A stretch of 50,912 bases of DNA from Aurantibrevibacter sp041747755 (lineage in GTDB: Bacteria; Bacteroidota; Bacteroidia; Flavobacteriales; Flavobacteriaceae), in contig JBGTEN010000277.1 in NCBI GenBank assembly GCA_041747755.1, forward strand, positions 1 to 50,912. Direction: 5' to 3'. Below are positions 34,085-43,629 of this stretch, one piece after another. Position 1 is the first letter of the stretch. The number at the start of each line of letters is the position of its first letter. The position numbers were made by a program, and so were the translations under genes. The notes beneath the pieces are model-generated. The model was not told the origin of the DNA. It searched no databases and worked only from the letters and a program-made list of their open reading frames with translations.

Positions 34085-35540
34085 ATATTTTATTTCAATA
34101 GCAATTTTATGCATTGGCTTTGATGGATATTCACAATCGATTGATATTACTTCAGCACTGTATGATACTTACGAAAAATACAAGGAACCCACTTTGGAGA
34201 TTCGTCGTATAAAACATAAGGATTTACAACCATTGATTGAAAAACTTACAACAGACTCAAGATTTACGGTACAAAAAGTGGGTAACTCTATAGAGGGAAG
34301 AAGTATATCCCTAATAAGTATAGGAAAAGGAAAAACCAATGTGTTTTTATGGTCTCAGATGCATGGGGATGAGCCTACAGCCACGCAGGCTATTTTTGAT
34401 ATTTTTAATTTTTTGGTACATGAGGATTTTGAGCATGAAAAAGAGGAGATTTTATCCAGTTTAACACTCCACTTTTTACCCATGTTGAATCCAGATGGAG
34501 CGGAAGCCTTTTTGAGAAGAAATAAGTTGGGGGTAGATATTAATAGGGATGCCTTGCATTTGCAATCTCCGGAGAGTCAGATCCTAAAAAATGTCAGGGA
34601 TAGTCTTCAGGCCGATTTTGGTTTTAATTTGCATGATCAGAGTACCTATTATAATGCTGAACGTACCGAAAAACCTGCGACTATTTCTTATTTGGCTCCG
34701 GCTTACAATTATGAGAAAGAGATTAATGAGGTTAGAGGTAATGCAATGAAAGTTATTGTTTTTATGAACAACATTATTCAAAAATATGCTCCCGGGCAGG
34801 TAGGCAGATATAATGATGATTTTGAACCAAGAGCTTTTGGAGATAACATTCAAAAATGGGGTACAAGTGCTATTTTAATTGAATCCGGGGGTTATCCAAA
34901 TGATCCTGAAAAACAGGAAATACGTAAGCTAAACTATGTTTCTATTCTTTCTGCAATCTACACTATAGCCAAAGAAAATTATAAGGACATTCCCTTAAGT
35001 GATTACGAAAAAATTCCTGAAAACGACCGTAAATTGTTCGATTTAAAGATTGAGGGGCTAACCTATATGCTTTTAGGAAAACCTTATAAGTTGGACTTGG
35101 GAATACATCGCTTAGAATTGGGAAAAACGGCTAAAACTTTTTATTACACAAGCACTATTGCGGATCAGGGAGATCTATCTACTTTTTATGGTTACGAAAC
35201 CTTAGATGCTTCCGGATATACTGCCAAGGAGGGAAAAGTATATCCCGAAACTGTAAAATCTCTGGATGCCTTGTATAAAATGGATGTAATCTCTTTGTTA
35301 AAATCAGGTTATACCTATGTTCGGGTAGAGGGTATTAGCAGGGATGTAAAGGATATAAGTGTTCCTATTAATGTAATCAGCACCAACTATAAAGTACCCC
35401 GTTTTCGATTTTATGTAGGCGCTACTCCCAATTTTATCTTAGAAAAAAATGGAAAAATTGATTATGCTGTGATCAATGGTTTTTTGGTACATCTATCAGA
35501 AAATAAGGGAGGGTTTAAAAATGCCTTACACCTTAGATAG
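34074..35540 (+). CDS. Secreted M14-family zinc carboxypeptidase
   Basis: The protein has 488 residues. A signal peptide (MSIRYFISIAILCIGFDGYS) precedes the catalytic domain. Zinc ligands H97 and E100 are in SQMHGDEPTAT, the third is in FGFNLHDQS, the substrate-binding arginine region reads NPDGAEAFLRRNKLGVDINR, and the catalytic glutamate is likely in AILIESGGYP. About 170 C-terminal residues form a separate, probably beta-rich domain. M14 enzymes of this group cleave C-terminal residues from peptides, including muropeptides. In this operon the substrate could be peptides released by the amidase; that link is inference. It overlaps the amidase gene by 11 bases. Confidence 0.88.
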   Translation: MSIRYFISIAILCIGFDGYSQSIDITSALYDTYEKYKEPTLEIRRIKHKDLQPLIEKLTTDSRFTVQKVGNSIEGRSISLISIGKGKTNVFLWSQMHGDEPTATQAIFDIFNFLVHEDFEHEKEEILSSLTLHFLPMLNPDGAEAFLRRNKLGVDINRDALHLQSPESQILKNVRDSLQADFGFNLHDQSTYYNAERTEKPATISYLAPAYNYEKEINEVRGNAMKVIVFMNNIIQKYAPGQVGRYNDDFEPRAFGDNIQKWGTSAILIESGGYPNDPEKQEIRKLNYVSILSAIYTIAKENYKDIPLSDYEKIPENDRKLFDLKIEGLTYMLLGKPYKLDLGIHRLELGKTAKTFYYTSTIADQGDLSTFYGYETLDASGYTAKEGKVYPETVKSLDALYKMDVISLLKSGYTYVRVEGISRDVKDISVPINVISTNYKVPRFRFYVGATPNFILEKNGKIDYAVINGFLVHLSENKGGFKNALHLR

Positions 35541-35712
35541 TATACAAATATCCAAAACTAATAGGGGATTGAGTTCCGTTGATGAGTAAGAGGATAAACA
35601 TGGCTACCAAAGTTGATACTATGGTAGAAAATAATAACAGTACTAAACTCTTGTATATAATAGAGGTTCTCCCGATAGCACTATCGCTAATAATTTTGTT
35701 GATGACTTCCAT
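35533..35712 (-). CDS. Candidate 59-residue single-pass membrane protein
   Basis: An ATG at 35712 opens a 59-residue frame on the minus strand: a polar N-terminus MEVINKIISDSAIGRTS, one long membrane helix (KSLVLLLFSTIVSTLVAMFI) and a short tail. Codon choice (TTA, ATT, GGA) suits the genome. The frame ends 8 bases inside the M14 gene. The plus strand of the same region also has a 48-codon frame (35582-35728) with a hydrophobic segment; its codons are less typical (CTA, CTC, TCG, CCG), so I prefer the minus strand. I found no promoter. The rest of the 370-base gap holds only the terminator of the VWA gene. Confidence 0.38.
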   Translation of the reverse strand: MEVINKIISDSAIGRTSIIYKSLVLLLFSTIVSTLVAMFILLLINGTQSPISFGYLYTI

Positions 35713-35857
35713 GATCTTCCATTTTTAAGGTTTACATAAGCATAGCATTAAGAAGGTTTATGTTCCGGACTTCAAGTTGGGGTTATATTCATAAAACAAT
35801 TATCAAGTTAAATACCCTACCTGATAAAATTAATAAGTTAAAAGGTCATATATAAGC

Positions 35858-35884
35858 AAAAAAAAAGCATCCAAAATGGACGCT
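35858..35884 (-). terminator. Rho-independent terminator of the VWA lipoprotein gene
   Basis: On the minus strand AGCGTCC (35884-35878) pairs with GGATGCT (35872-35866), with one G-U pair and a 5-base loop, and is followed by a run of Ts. It lies 27 bases after the VWA stop codon. Confidence 0.8.
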
Positions 35885-35910
35885 CTTAACATAAGTAGGG
35901 GAATTATTTA

Positions 35911-37002
35911 CTATTCACAACCGCCGGTAAATCCTTTGGCATTAAATTTAGTTTGTACCGCACCCTGCTGACTGCCATTCCTAACCTGAATGGCTAAATT
36001 ACTCTCACCACTTCCATCTCTTTTTGGGGTACAGTATTCAAATAAATAGAAGCTGTTCGCTCTCTCGGATATTCTTGCGGAAATAGTGTTAAACGTATTC
36101 TCCAATTCCGCTTTGTTTCCTGCAAATACGCTAAAAGTTTTACCAATATCGCTTAAAACTTGGGTATCAATTTCCCCGCCTAAGCCAATACTAAAGAATG
36201 AAATATTAGAATTGGCATCTCTAACTTTTTTAAGGGCAGCATCTTTAGTAAATCTGGAAGCCTGGTCGGTACCATCTGTAAATATAACAACTGAGGCAGC
36301 GCTAATGATTTCATCATTTAAGCTCTCTTTAACGAGATTAGAAGCAATGTCAGTAGACTTTATAACAGCTCCATATAAATCCGTTGAAGGATCCTTACTA
36401 ATAGTCTCGGTGATTCCCTCTATAGAACTTATTAAATCTTCTTTTGAAGAAGTAAGCGGATTCAATAAATGAAGTTTATTCTCACCATCAAACCAGTAGA
36501 TAGCCATTTTATAAGACTCCTGAGTTGTGGCCGGCATAACATTATTTACGAAACTTATTGAAGCAGACTGTAATTCAGGCAAACTGCTGCTAAGTACACT
36601 ATTACTTAAATCTAACACCAATAAGGTTTTGCTATTAAAAATTTGAGCATTGGGAGAAATACGGGCTGATGCCTCTGAGGTAGAAATGGTACCAAAGCAG
36701 GCGTCATTTCTTCCCTGCTCGTAAATTGTGAACTGATTTGCTGTTAATCCTGACACTGGATTACCATTGGTATCTGAAACTTTAAATAAAATTGATACTT
36801 TTCCCGGTAAGGTGGTAAATTGTTCTTGGATAGAAAGAATTAGTTGATTTTCACCTAAATTAAGACATTTATCTACTGGCTTACCTTCTCCTAAAGGGTT
36901 ATTGAGATTAGGGTTGAAGTTTACATCATCATCTGCATTTCCACAAGATAAAGCTAAAAGCAATGCAAAAAAAAGACAAGCTATTTTTGAGTAGAATTTC
37001 AT
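35911..37002 (-). CDS. VWA-domain lipoprotein
   Basis: The protein has 363 residues. A lipoprotein signal ends at C20 (LLLALSC), followed by a short acidic linker. Residues about 45-115 look like an immunoglobulin-like beta domain (SILFKVSDTNGNPVSGLTAN). A von Willebrand A domain starts at about 124 with the MIDAS motif DLSNS (131-135), a probable Thr/Asp contribution in STDLYGAVIKS and the third loop VVIFTDGTDQASRF. Such proteins bind partners through a divalent metal. It may be an adhesin or part of an envelope complex; nothing in the neighbourhood fixes this. It stands alone on the minus strand with its own terminator. Confidence 0.87.
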   Translation of the reverse strand: MKFYSKIACLFFALLLALSCGNADDDVNFNPNLNNPLGEGKPVDKCLNLGENQLILSIQEQFTTLPGKVSILFKVSDTNGNPVSGLTANQFTIYEQGRNDACFGTISTSEASARISPNAQIFNSKTLLVLDLSNSVLSSSLPELQSASISFVNNVMPATTQESYKMAIYWFDGENKLHLLNPLTSSKEDLISSIEGITETISKDPSTDLYGAVIKSTDIASNLVKESLNDEIISAASVVIFTDGTDQASRFTKDAALKKVRDANSNISFFSIGLGGEIDTQVLSDIGKTFSVFAGNKAELENTFNTISARISERANSFYLFEYCTPKRDGSGESNLAIQVRNGSQQGAVQTKFNAKGFTGGCE

Positions 37003-37154
37003 TTTCTAGTTTTAATGTTCAACTAGCTTAACGTGCCAAACGTTTTAAAATTATGTAAGGAAAAAAGAATTCTGTTAATTAATGTTAAAGTTCATTCCTT
37101 TATTTTTTGTAGCTTTCCTAACACTTTTAATAACAAGTCAATAGTATTCAAGAA

Positions 37155-38087
37155 ATGAAAGCAAAAACAATAACACTCTTAGCCGTAGTTTTGTCATTTA
37201 ATGCACTTTTTGCTCAGCAGAAAACAATAGCAGAAAAATTAGGTTACCCTAAAGATGCAAAACTTCTGATTATCCATGCAGATGATTTGGGTGTAACTAA
37301 CTCTGAAAATAGAGCCAGTGTTTATGGTCTGGAAGAAACTCCTGTTAATTCGGCAAGTATTATGGTTCCATGTCCTTGGTTCCTGGAAATTGCGGAATAC
37401 GCTCGCAAGAATCCAGAAGCAGATCTGGGTTTGCATCTCACCTTAACCAGTGAATGGAAAAACTATAAATGGGGTCCGGTGAGTTCTCGCGATTCAGTTT
37501 CTAGTTTGGTAAACAAACAGGGTTATTTTTACGCATCTGTAGATAGTGTAGTTACCTTTGGTTCTCCAAAACACGTAGAAATTGAATTGCGTAATCAAAT
37601 TCGGAAAGCGTACCAATTTGGTATAGACGTGACCCATTTAGATGCACATATGGGGGCTGCGGTCAGTAGTCCTGAGTTTCTGAAAATATATATTAAAATT
37701 GGCAAAGAATTTAATTTACCCGTGCTTCTTGACGGTCGGGTATTCACAATGGGTGCCCCAATTGGAGATTTGTTAAATAATAGAGATGTTATTATGGATG
37801 CAATTCCAACAAAATTACCGGAAGATCAAGAAAAAGGAACTGGACAGTATTATTCCAATCTTTTTAAAAGTTTAAAACCCGGTTTGACTTGTTTGTTGAT
37901 TCATTTGGCTTTTGATGATGCCGAAATGCAGGCAGTAACTGTTGATCACCCTGAATGGGGTGCGGCATGGCGACAAGCCGACTATGATTTTTTTGCAAGT
38001 AAAGAAAGTAGTTCTCTTCTCAAAGAGAATAATATAGTGCTTGTAACCTGGAGAGAGCTTCGCGACAAAATTGTTAGAGCGCCATAA
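37155..38087 (+). CDS. Secreted ChbG/HpnK (YdjC-like) carbohydrate deacetylase
   Basis: The protein has 310 residues with a signal peptide (MKAKTITLLAVVLSFNALFA). The family signature LIIHADDLG (residues 38-46) supplies the catalytic/metal Asp pair D43-D44 and H41; further metal-site histidines are in DLGLHLTLTSE and THLDAHMG. ChbG-type enzymes remove acetyl groups from N-acetylglucosamine-containing oligosaccharides such as chitobiose. Export of this copy implies an extracellular or periplasmic sugar substrate. The gene sits between the divergent VWA gene and the DUF5916 barrel, 137 bases downstream, and no dedicated glycan-use cluster is visible nearby. Confidence 0.87.
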   Translation: MKAKTITLLAVVLSFNALFAQQKTIAEKLGYPKDAKLLIIHADDLGVTNSENRASVYGLEETPVNSASIMVPCPWFLEIAEYARKNPEADLGLHLTLTSEWKNYKWGPVSSRDSVSSLVNKQGYFYASVDSVVTFGSPKHVEIELRNQIRKAYQFGIDVTHLDAHMGAAVSSPEFLKIYIKIGKEFNLPVLLDGRVFTMGAPIGDLLNNRDVIMDAIPTKLPEDQEKGTGQYYSNLFKSLKPGLTCLLIHLAFDDAEMQAVTVDHPEWGAAWRQADYDFFASKESSSLLKENNIVLVTWRELRDKIVRAP

Positions 38088-38224
38088 TTTCATTAATAAT
38101 TGCCATTCTTTAATTTTCATTGATACAATGTAAAAGGGAATTTTATGAAATTTCTTATATACATTTAGCGCTGAGAAATAAATTTTAGAACCAGTCCTAC
38201 TGTTAAAAATCATTTGGCATTACA

Positions 38225-40399
38225 ATGAACAGATTTTTTAGATATCTTCCTCTTATTTTTTCCATTTCCTTTCTGTTTGCCCAAAAAGAGAACCAATCTT
38301 TTCAATTGAATATAAGAAGAACCTCTTCTCCAATTACAATAGACGGCATTGGAAATGATTCGGGTTGGGAAAATACAGATGTAGCTAAGGATTTTTTTAT
38401 GGTACTTCCTATGGATACAGGAAAGGCAATGGAGCCAACAGAAATCCGTATGGCTTATGATGCCGAAAATATTTATTTGTTGGCAACTTTCTTCCACGGT
38501 ACGCCAGGTGCGTATTATGTGGAGTCGCTAAGACGAGATTTTAGCTTTGGTAAAAATGATAATTTTTTGTTATTTCTGGATCCCTTTAATAATCAGACCA
38601 CTGGATTCTCGTTTGGGGCAAATGCCTTTGGGGCACAATGGGACGGGACCATGTATGGTGGTGGAAGTATTGATCTGAATTGGGATACCAAATGGGTTTC
38701 TGAAGTAACCCGAGATGATGAAAAGTGGGTTTTGGAAATCGCTATTCCTTTTAAATCTATTCGCTATGAAGAGGGGGTTACGGAATGGGGTATAAACTTT
38801 AGTAGACTAGACCTTAAATCCGGTGAAAAATCCAGTTGGACTCCTATTCCAAGACAGTTTCCTACAGCCTCATTAGCGTATACCGGAGTCTTGATATGGG
38901 ACGCTCCGCCACCCTCACCGGGAACGAATATATCATTAATTCCATATGGTCTTGGGGCAATAACCAAAGACGTTCTTAATAATGCAGAAACAAACTATGA
39001 AAAAAAAGTAGGTGGCGATGTAAAATTTAGTGTAACATCATCTCTTAATTTAGATGTGACCATAAATCCTGATTTTTCCCAAGTAGAGGTAGATAGACAG
39101 GTTACAAATTTGAATCGATTTGAACTTTTTTTCCCGGAAAGAAGACAGTTTTTTTTAGAAAATGGCGACTTGTTTGCCAACTTTGGGTACTCCAATATTC
39201 GCCCCTTTTTCTCTAGAAGAATTGGGTTGGGTGTACCTATAGATGCAGGGATTCGATTAAGCGGAAATCTGAATGAAAATTGGCGTTTAGGGCTTATGGA
39301 TATTCAGACCGCCAGTATTGACGCAATTGGATTACCCAATCAAAATTTTGCCGTGCTTTCACTACAACGTAGAGTATTTAGTCGATCCAGTATTGGCCTG
39401 ATGTTTGTCAACAAGGAATCTTTAAAATATCCTTCTGAGGCTGATTCTTTGCGCACCTTATACCCTAAATTCAATCGAAACTTAGGATTAGAATACAATT
39501 TAGCATCCTCGGACAATTTGTGGACCGGAAAAGCATTTTTTTTAAAATCCTTTGCACCAAAAAGCCTTGGAAGTGGAATCACCCAAGCAGCCCATTTGGA
39601 ATATAAAAGCAGACAATGGAATTGGCGCATTCAAGAAGAATGGGTTGAAGAAGGGTATACGGCAGAAGTGGGTTTTGTGCCAAGAACAGGATATGTCAAT
39701 TTAACCTCTTACTTGGGCCATTCATTTTTTCCCAAGGGGGGAAAGATTTTGAGTCACGGCCCCAGAATGAATGGGCTTTATTTTTTTAATGAAAATTTTA
39801 GGCAGACCGATTATCTTAATTTGCTTGAATATCTTATAGAATTTAGAACCCGAAGCCTTTTAAATATTGCAGCATTCAACGAATACATAGAATTATTAGC
39901 ACCTTTCGATCCAACGGGTTTAGGCAAGAAGACCTTAGCAGCAGGAACAAAACACCATTGGAACGGGATGGCATTTGACTTCACATCCAAACCGCAGAGC
40001 TTATGGACCTATACGTTTGGTGGTCGCTTTGGAAGGTACTATATGGATGGAAATCGGACTGCCTTAAATAGTACTCTGGGTTATCGTTTTCAGCCTTACG
40101 TGCGTTTGAACGCTGTGGTAAATTATAATCAAATACAACTCCCCGCACCATGGAATACAAACGAATTCTGGCTACTTGGTTCTGAGGTGGATATCACTTT
40201 TTCGAATAAATTATTTTTTGCAAACTTATTTCAATACAACGAGCAGTCAAGAAACTTTAACCTTAACTCCAGACTCCAATGGAGGTATAAACCCGCTTCT
40301 GATTTGTTCTTGGTCTATACAAATAATTACTTATTAGAGCCCTTTACAGGAAGAGATTGGTCGCTTACCTTAAAAATGACGTACTGGTTAAACTTGTAA
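38225..40399 (+). CDS. DUF5916 outer-membrane protein with CBM9-like N-terminal domain
   Basis: The protein has 724 residues. A signal peptide (MNRFFRYLPLIFSISFLFAQ) is followed by a CBM9-like beta domain (about 30-215; SPITIDGIGNDSGWENTD, TEIRMAYDAENIYLLATFF, WVLEIAIPFKSIRY). The conserved junction DVTINPDFSQVEVDRQVTNL followed by FELFFPERRQFFLENGDLF is the hallmark of DUF5916. The remainder is a barrel ending in MTYWLNL. The family is widespread in Bacteroidota, often near peptidases or carbohydrate enzymes, and its role is unproven; surface binding or uptake is commonly guessed. The gene is apparently monocistronic, with 192 bases before the molybdenum enzyme operon. Confidence 0.87.
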   Translation: MNRFFRYLPLIFSISFLFAQKENQSFQLNIRRTSSPITIDGIGNDSGWENTDVAKDFFMVLPMDTGKAMEPTEIRMAYDAENIYLLATFFHGTPGAYYVESLRRDFSFGKNDNFLLFLDPFNNQTTGFSFGANAFGAQWDGTMYGGGSIDLNWDTKWVSEVTRDDEKWVLEIAIPFKSIRYEEGVTEWGINFSRLDLKSGEKSSWTPIPRQFPTASLAYTGVLIWDAPPPSPGTNISLIPYGLGAITKDVLNNAETNYEKKVGGDVKFSVTSSLNLDVTINPDFSQVEVDRQVTNLNRFELFFPERRQFFLENGDLFANFGYSNIRPFFSRRIGLGVPIDAGIRLSGNLNENWRLGLMDIQTASIDAIGLPNQNFAVLSLQRRVFSRSSIGLMFVNKESLKYPSEADSLRTLYPKFNRNLGLEYNLASSDNLWTGKAFFLKSFAPKSLGSGITQAAHLEYKSRQWNWRIQEEWVEEGYTAEVGFVPRTGYVNLTSYLGHSFFPKGGKILSHGPRMNGLYFFNENFRQTDYLNLLEYLIEFRTRSLLNIAAFNEYIELLAPFDPTGLGKKTLAAGTKHHWNGMAFDFTSKPQSLWTYTFGGRFGRYYMDGNRTALNSTLGYRFQPYVRLNAVVNYNQIQLPAPWNTNEFWLLGSEVDITFSNKLFFANLFQYNEQSRNFNLNSRLQWRYKPASDLFLVYTNNYLLEPFTGRDWSLTLKMTYWLNL

Positions 40400-40591
40400 A
40401 TTTGTAATATGGTAATTCAGTACTGCACCATTCCGTAATGAAAGGCCTTGAAAAAGAATGCAGTTGTAATTCTGTAAAGTTTCTTAAACTTTTAAAAAAA
40501 CTGTTAAATAAAATAGAAACGGCCTAATTTTTTAATAACTTTCAAGGAATAAAATTAGTTTTTTGAAACAAACCATCCTAAAAACATAATT

Positions 40592-41053
40592 ATGCCAACT
40601 TATAGCGTAAAAATTAACGGCGAATTAAAATCAGTTGAAGCCAGTGAAGATGCTCCGGTTTTGTGGGTTTTAAGAGATCATTTAGATTTGGTGGGAACCA
40701 AATATGGCTGTGGTATTGCCCAATGTGGGGCATGTACAATTCACTTGGACGGTCAGGCTGTTCGTAGTTGTTCCCTAACCATGGATCAAGTAGAGGGAAA
40801 ATCGGTAACTACCATAGAGGGCCTTTCAAAGGATGGTTCTCATCCGGTACAGCAAGCTTGGAAAGAAGTAGATGTCCCACAATGTGGATACTGTCAGGCA
40901 GGGCAGATTATGACAGCTGCGGCTTTTTTGGAAAGTAATTCCAATCCAAGTAGCGAGGATATTAAAAATGCCATGCACGGTAATATTTGCAGATGCGCGG
41001 CATATAACCGAATCCATAAGGCGGTTGAACTGGCTGCCAGTAAAATGGTATAA
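40592..41053 (+). CDS. 2Fe-2S subunit of a molybdenum hydroxylase (IorA-like)
   Basis: The protein has 153 residues. It is the small electron-transfer subunit of the xanthine-oxidase family: a plant-type ferredoxin cluster bound by C40, C45, C48 and C60 (YGCGIAQCGACTIHLDGQ), and a second 2Fe-2S cluster bound by C98, C101, C133 and C135 (PQCGYCQAGQ and NICRCAAYNR). All eight cysteines are present. It pairs with the molybdopterin subunit encoded 66 bases downstream. No FAD subunit is encoded here, which fits the two-subunit isoquinoline-oxidoreductase type. There is no signal peptide, so export would rely on the partner's Tat signal. Confidence 0.93.
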   Translation: MPTYSVKINGELKSVEASEDAPVLWVLRDHLDLVGTKYGCGIAQCGACTIHLDGQAVRSCSLTMDQVEGKSVTTIEGLSKDGSHPVQQAWKEVDVPQCGYCQAGQIMTAAAFLESNSNPSSEDIKNAMHGNICRCAAYNRIHKAVELAASKMV

Positions 41054-41119
41054 ATTTTTTAGGGTAAACAGCTACCTTCATCTTTAGTTAACTATTCAAA
41101 CACAACAAAAACATAATCT

Positions 41120-43354
41120 ATGTCAACTTCAACACCATCAATGGCATTTAGCAGGAGAGGATTTATAAGAACATCCTCGCTCGCAAGCGGTGGACTATTA
41201 ATAGGGTTTAACTTGTTTACAGCCTGCAAACCAAAAGTGACCCCCCCTGTAGATCTTGCTCTTTTGGACTACAACGATTTTAATGCATTTATTCAAATAG
41301 CAGACAATGGAGCAGTAACGATTTTTTCTCCAAATCCAGAAGTAGGTCAAGGAATTAAAACAGCCATGCCTATGATTATTGCGGAAGAATTGGATGTTGC
41401 TTGGAAGAATGTTTTTGTAAAACAAGGTGTTTTAGACACAAAAAATTATACTCGGCAGGTAGCAGGAGGTAGTCAGTCTATTCGTTTTGGATGGGATCCT
41501 TTGCGACAAACCGGTGCTACTGCCCGTCAAATGCTGATTAATGCAGCGGCTGCAAAATGGGGTGTAGATCCATCTGAATGTACTACCAGCGAGGGAGTTA
41601 TAACTAATGCAAGTGGCGCAACTTTAGGTTATGGCGATGTTGTAAAAGAGGCTGCGGCTTTGGAGGTTCCGGAGAATGTTACCTTAAAGGAACCAAAAGA
41701 TTACAAGATTATTGGTACCGATCCCGTAAACGTTGATATTGATAAAATAATTACAGGAAAGCCATTATACGGCATGGATTATAAAACAGTTGGGATGGTA
41801 TATGCCAGCATTTTAAGACCCCCGGCTTTTGGCCAAAAATTAGAGTCTTTTGATGCGACAGAAGCCAAGGCAATACCCGGAGTTATAGATGTAATCAAGA
41901 TTGGTGAAAAGGGACTGGCTCTTTTGGATAAAGAAAAAATTAACTGGACGGTTAAGTTAGGCAGAACAGAAAAAGTAGTGGTAATAGCCAAGGATACATG
42001 GAGTGCATTTAAAGGTAAAAGAGCTCTTAAGGTAACATGGGGTGAAGGTACACCATTAGAAAGTACGGAGTCTCAGGACAAAAAATTATTCGAATTGTTG
42101 GATGGTAAAAAGTTTACCACATACAGAAAAGACGGTAATATTGAAAAGGCCTTCGCAGAAGCTGATGAAATTGTGGAACGCACTTACGAGGCTCCCTTTC
42201 TACCGCACAACTGTATGGAGCCTATGAATTGTTTTGCAAATGTAACAGCAGATAAAGTTCATATAATAGGGCCGATCCAAACGCCGGAATCTGCGGCAGA
42301 GGCTGTGGCTGAATTATTAGAACGCGATCTTTCGGAGGTTCATGTAGAAATGTCACGTATTGGTGGTGGATTTGGAAGAAGACTTTATTCAGATTTTGTT
42401 TTGGAAGCTGCGGAAATTTCTAGTGTTATTAATAAACCGGTAAAAATGGTTTCTACCAGAGAAGATGACATGACCACAGGGGTTTATCGTCCTGCAACGA
42501 AATACAGGTTTAAAGCAAGCATCAAAAACGGCGAAATTACAGGGTACTATTTAAAAGAGGCAGCAGTAAATGATAGCATGTATGGAGCGATTGCTCATTT
42601 TTTTCCTGCCGGTGCGATCCCAAATTATCAGGTAGATATCGCCAGTTTTAAAAGCAATGTAACTACTGGAGCATGGCGTGCTCCATATACCAATTTCCTC
42701 GCTTATGCAGATCAAAGCTTTTTTGAGGAATTGGCTGAAAAGTTGGGTAAAGACAGTATTCAGTTACGTTTAGATCTTTTAGAGAAAGTGAAAGGTACAA
42801 CAGATGAAAATATTCACTATTCTCCTGAACGTATGCAAGAGGTTATTAAGGTTGCTGTTGAAAAATCAGGATGGGGGAAAAAACCAGAAGGGGTATATCA
42901 GGGTTTTGCTTCTTATTATTGTCATAACTCTCATGTAGCTGAAGTTGCAGATGTTGAAATTGTGGATGGAGAACCAATTGTAAAAAAAATTACTTGTGTT
43001 TCTGACTGTGGTATTGTAATTAATGAATCCGGAGCTAAGAATCAAGTAGAAGGAGGCGCAATAGATGGTATTGGACATGCCTTGTACAGTGATTTTTCTT
43101 TTAAAGATGGCGTTCCTCAGTACAAAAATTATGATAGTTTTAGACTTATAAGGATGAAAGAGGCCCCAATAGTGGATGCATATTTTATCAACAACGAATT
43201 ATCTCCAACCGGGCTAGGGGAGCCATCACTTCCCCCCGCCGGTGGAGCTGTTGCAAATGCACTTAAGGCTGCAACCGGAAACTTGTTTACCAAACAGCCT
43301 TTTATAAAAAGCCCGGAATTGTTAAAAGTGCCAAGCAAAGAAATCATAGGATAA
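41120..43354 (+). CDS. Molybdopterin subunit of a molybdenum hydroxylase (IorB-like), Tat-exported
   Basis: The protein has 744 residues. The N-terminus carries a Tat signal (SRRGFIRTSSLASGG, twin Arg at 12-13) and a possible lipobox ending at C36 (FTAC), so the folded complex is exported and may be membrane-tethered. Molybdopterin-binding signatures are ISRIGGGFGRRLYSDF-like (MSRIGGGFGRRLYSDFVLE), the GAWRAPYTNFLAYADQSF region, and the active-site glutamate in SPTGLGEPSLPPAGGAVAN. It oxidises aldehydes or N-heteroaromatics by hydroxylation with water; the actual substrate is unknown. It is followed within 2 bases by moaD, so enzyme and cofactor genes are co-expressed. Confidence 0.92.
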   Translation: MSTSTPSMAFSRRGFIRTSSLASGGLLIGFNLFTACKPKVTPPVDLALLDYNDFNAFIQIADNGAVTIFSPNPEVGQGIKTAMPMIIAEELDVAWKNVFVKQGVLDTKNYTRQVAGGSQSIRFGWDPLRQTGATARQMLINAAAAKWGVDPSECTTSEGVITNASGATLGYGDVVKEAAALEVPENVTLKEPKDYKIIGTDPVNVDIDKIITGKPLYGMDYKTVGMVYASILRPPAFGQKLESFDATEAKAIPGVIDVIKIGEKGLALLDKEKINWTVKLGRTEKVVVIAKDTWSAFKGKRALKVTWGEGTPLESTESQDKKLFELLDGKKFTTYRKDGNIEKAFAEADEIVERTYEAPFLPHNCMEPMNCFANVTADKVHIIGPIQTPESAAEAVAELLERDLSEVHVEMSRIGGGFGRRLYSDFVLEAAEISSVINKPVKMVSTREDDMTTGVYRPATKYRFKASIKNGEITGYYLKEAAVNDSMYGAIAHFFPAGAIPNYQVDIASFKSNVTTGAWRAPYTNFLAYADQSFFEELAEKLGKDSIQLRLDLLEKVKGTTDENIHYSPERMQEVIKVAVEKSGWGKKPEGVYQGFASYYCHNSHVAEVADVEIVDGEPIVKKITCVSDCGIVINESGAKNQVEGGAIDGIGHALYSDFSFKDGVPQYKNYDSFRLIRMKEAPIVDAYFINNELSPTGLGEPSLPPAGGAVANALKAATGNLFTKQPFIKSPELLKVPSKEIIG

Positions 43355-43356
43355 TA

Positions 43357-43611
43357 ATGAACATTTTGTTATTTGGAGTAACCAGAGATATTGTGGGTAG
43401 TTCTTCTTTGTCCATACCCAAATCCAGTGAATTTGGGCAACGGAAATCCAAAACTGTAGGCGATTTAAAAAAGTATTTAGGAGTCATTTATCCTGAACTG
43501 CAAAAGCTGAATTCTTTAGCGGTTGCCGTAAATAGTGATTATGCTGCCGATGATACAAAAATCAATACCTTTGATGAAATTGCCTTGATTCCTCCCGTTA
43601 GTGGAGGATAA
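43357..43611 (+). CDS. moaD: MoaD-type sulfur carrier, molybdopterin synthase small subunit
   Basis: The protein has 84 residues with a beta-grasp fold pattern and the essential C-terminal Gly-Gly (IPPVSGG), which is thiocarboxylated to deliver sulfur to precursor Z. Conserved stretches are MNILLFGVTRDIVGSS and LKKYLGVIYPELQKLNSLAVAVN. It is activated by the MoeB-like protein encoded three genes downstream. A MoaE partner is needed for molybdopterin synthase but is not encoded in this window. The start codon lies 2 bases after the molybdoenzyme stop. Confidence 0.9.
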   Translation: MNILLFGVTRDIVGSSSLSIPKSSEFGQRKSKTVGDLKKYLGVIYPELQKLNSLAVAVNSDYAADDTKINTFDEIALIPPVSGG

Positions 43612-43629
43612 AATTGATGTATAAAACAA

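Noticed and set aside
36086..36472. 128-codon open frame on the plus strand within the VWA lipoprotein gene
   Set aside because: It is antisense to a clear VWA domain with intact MIDAS motif and has no domain or promoter of its own.
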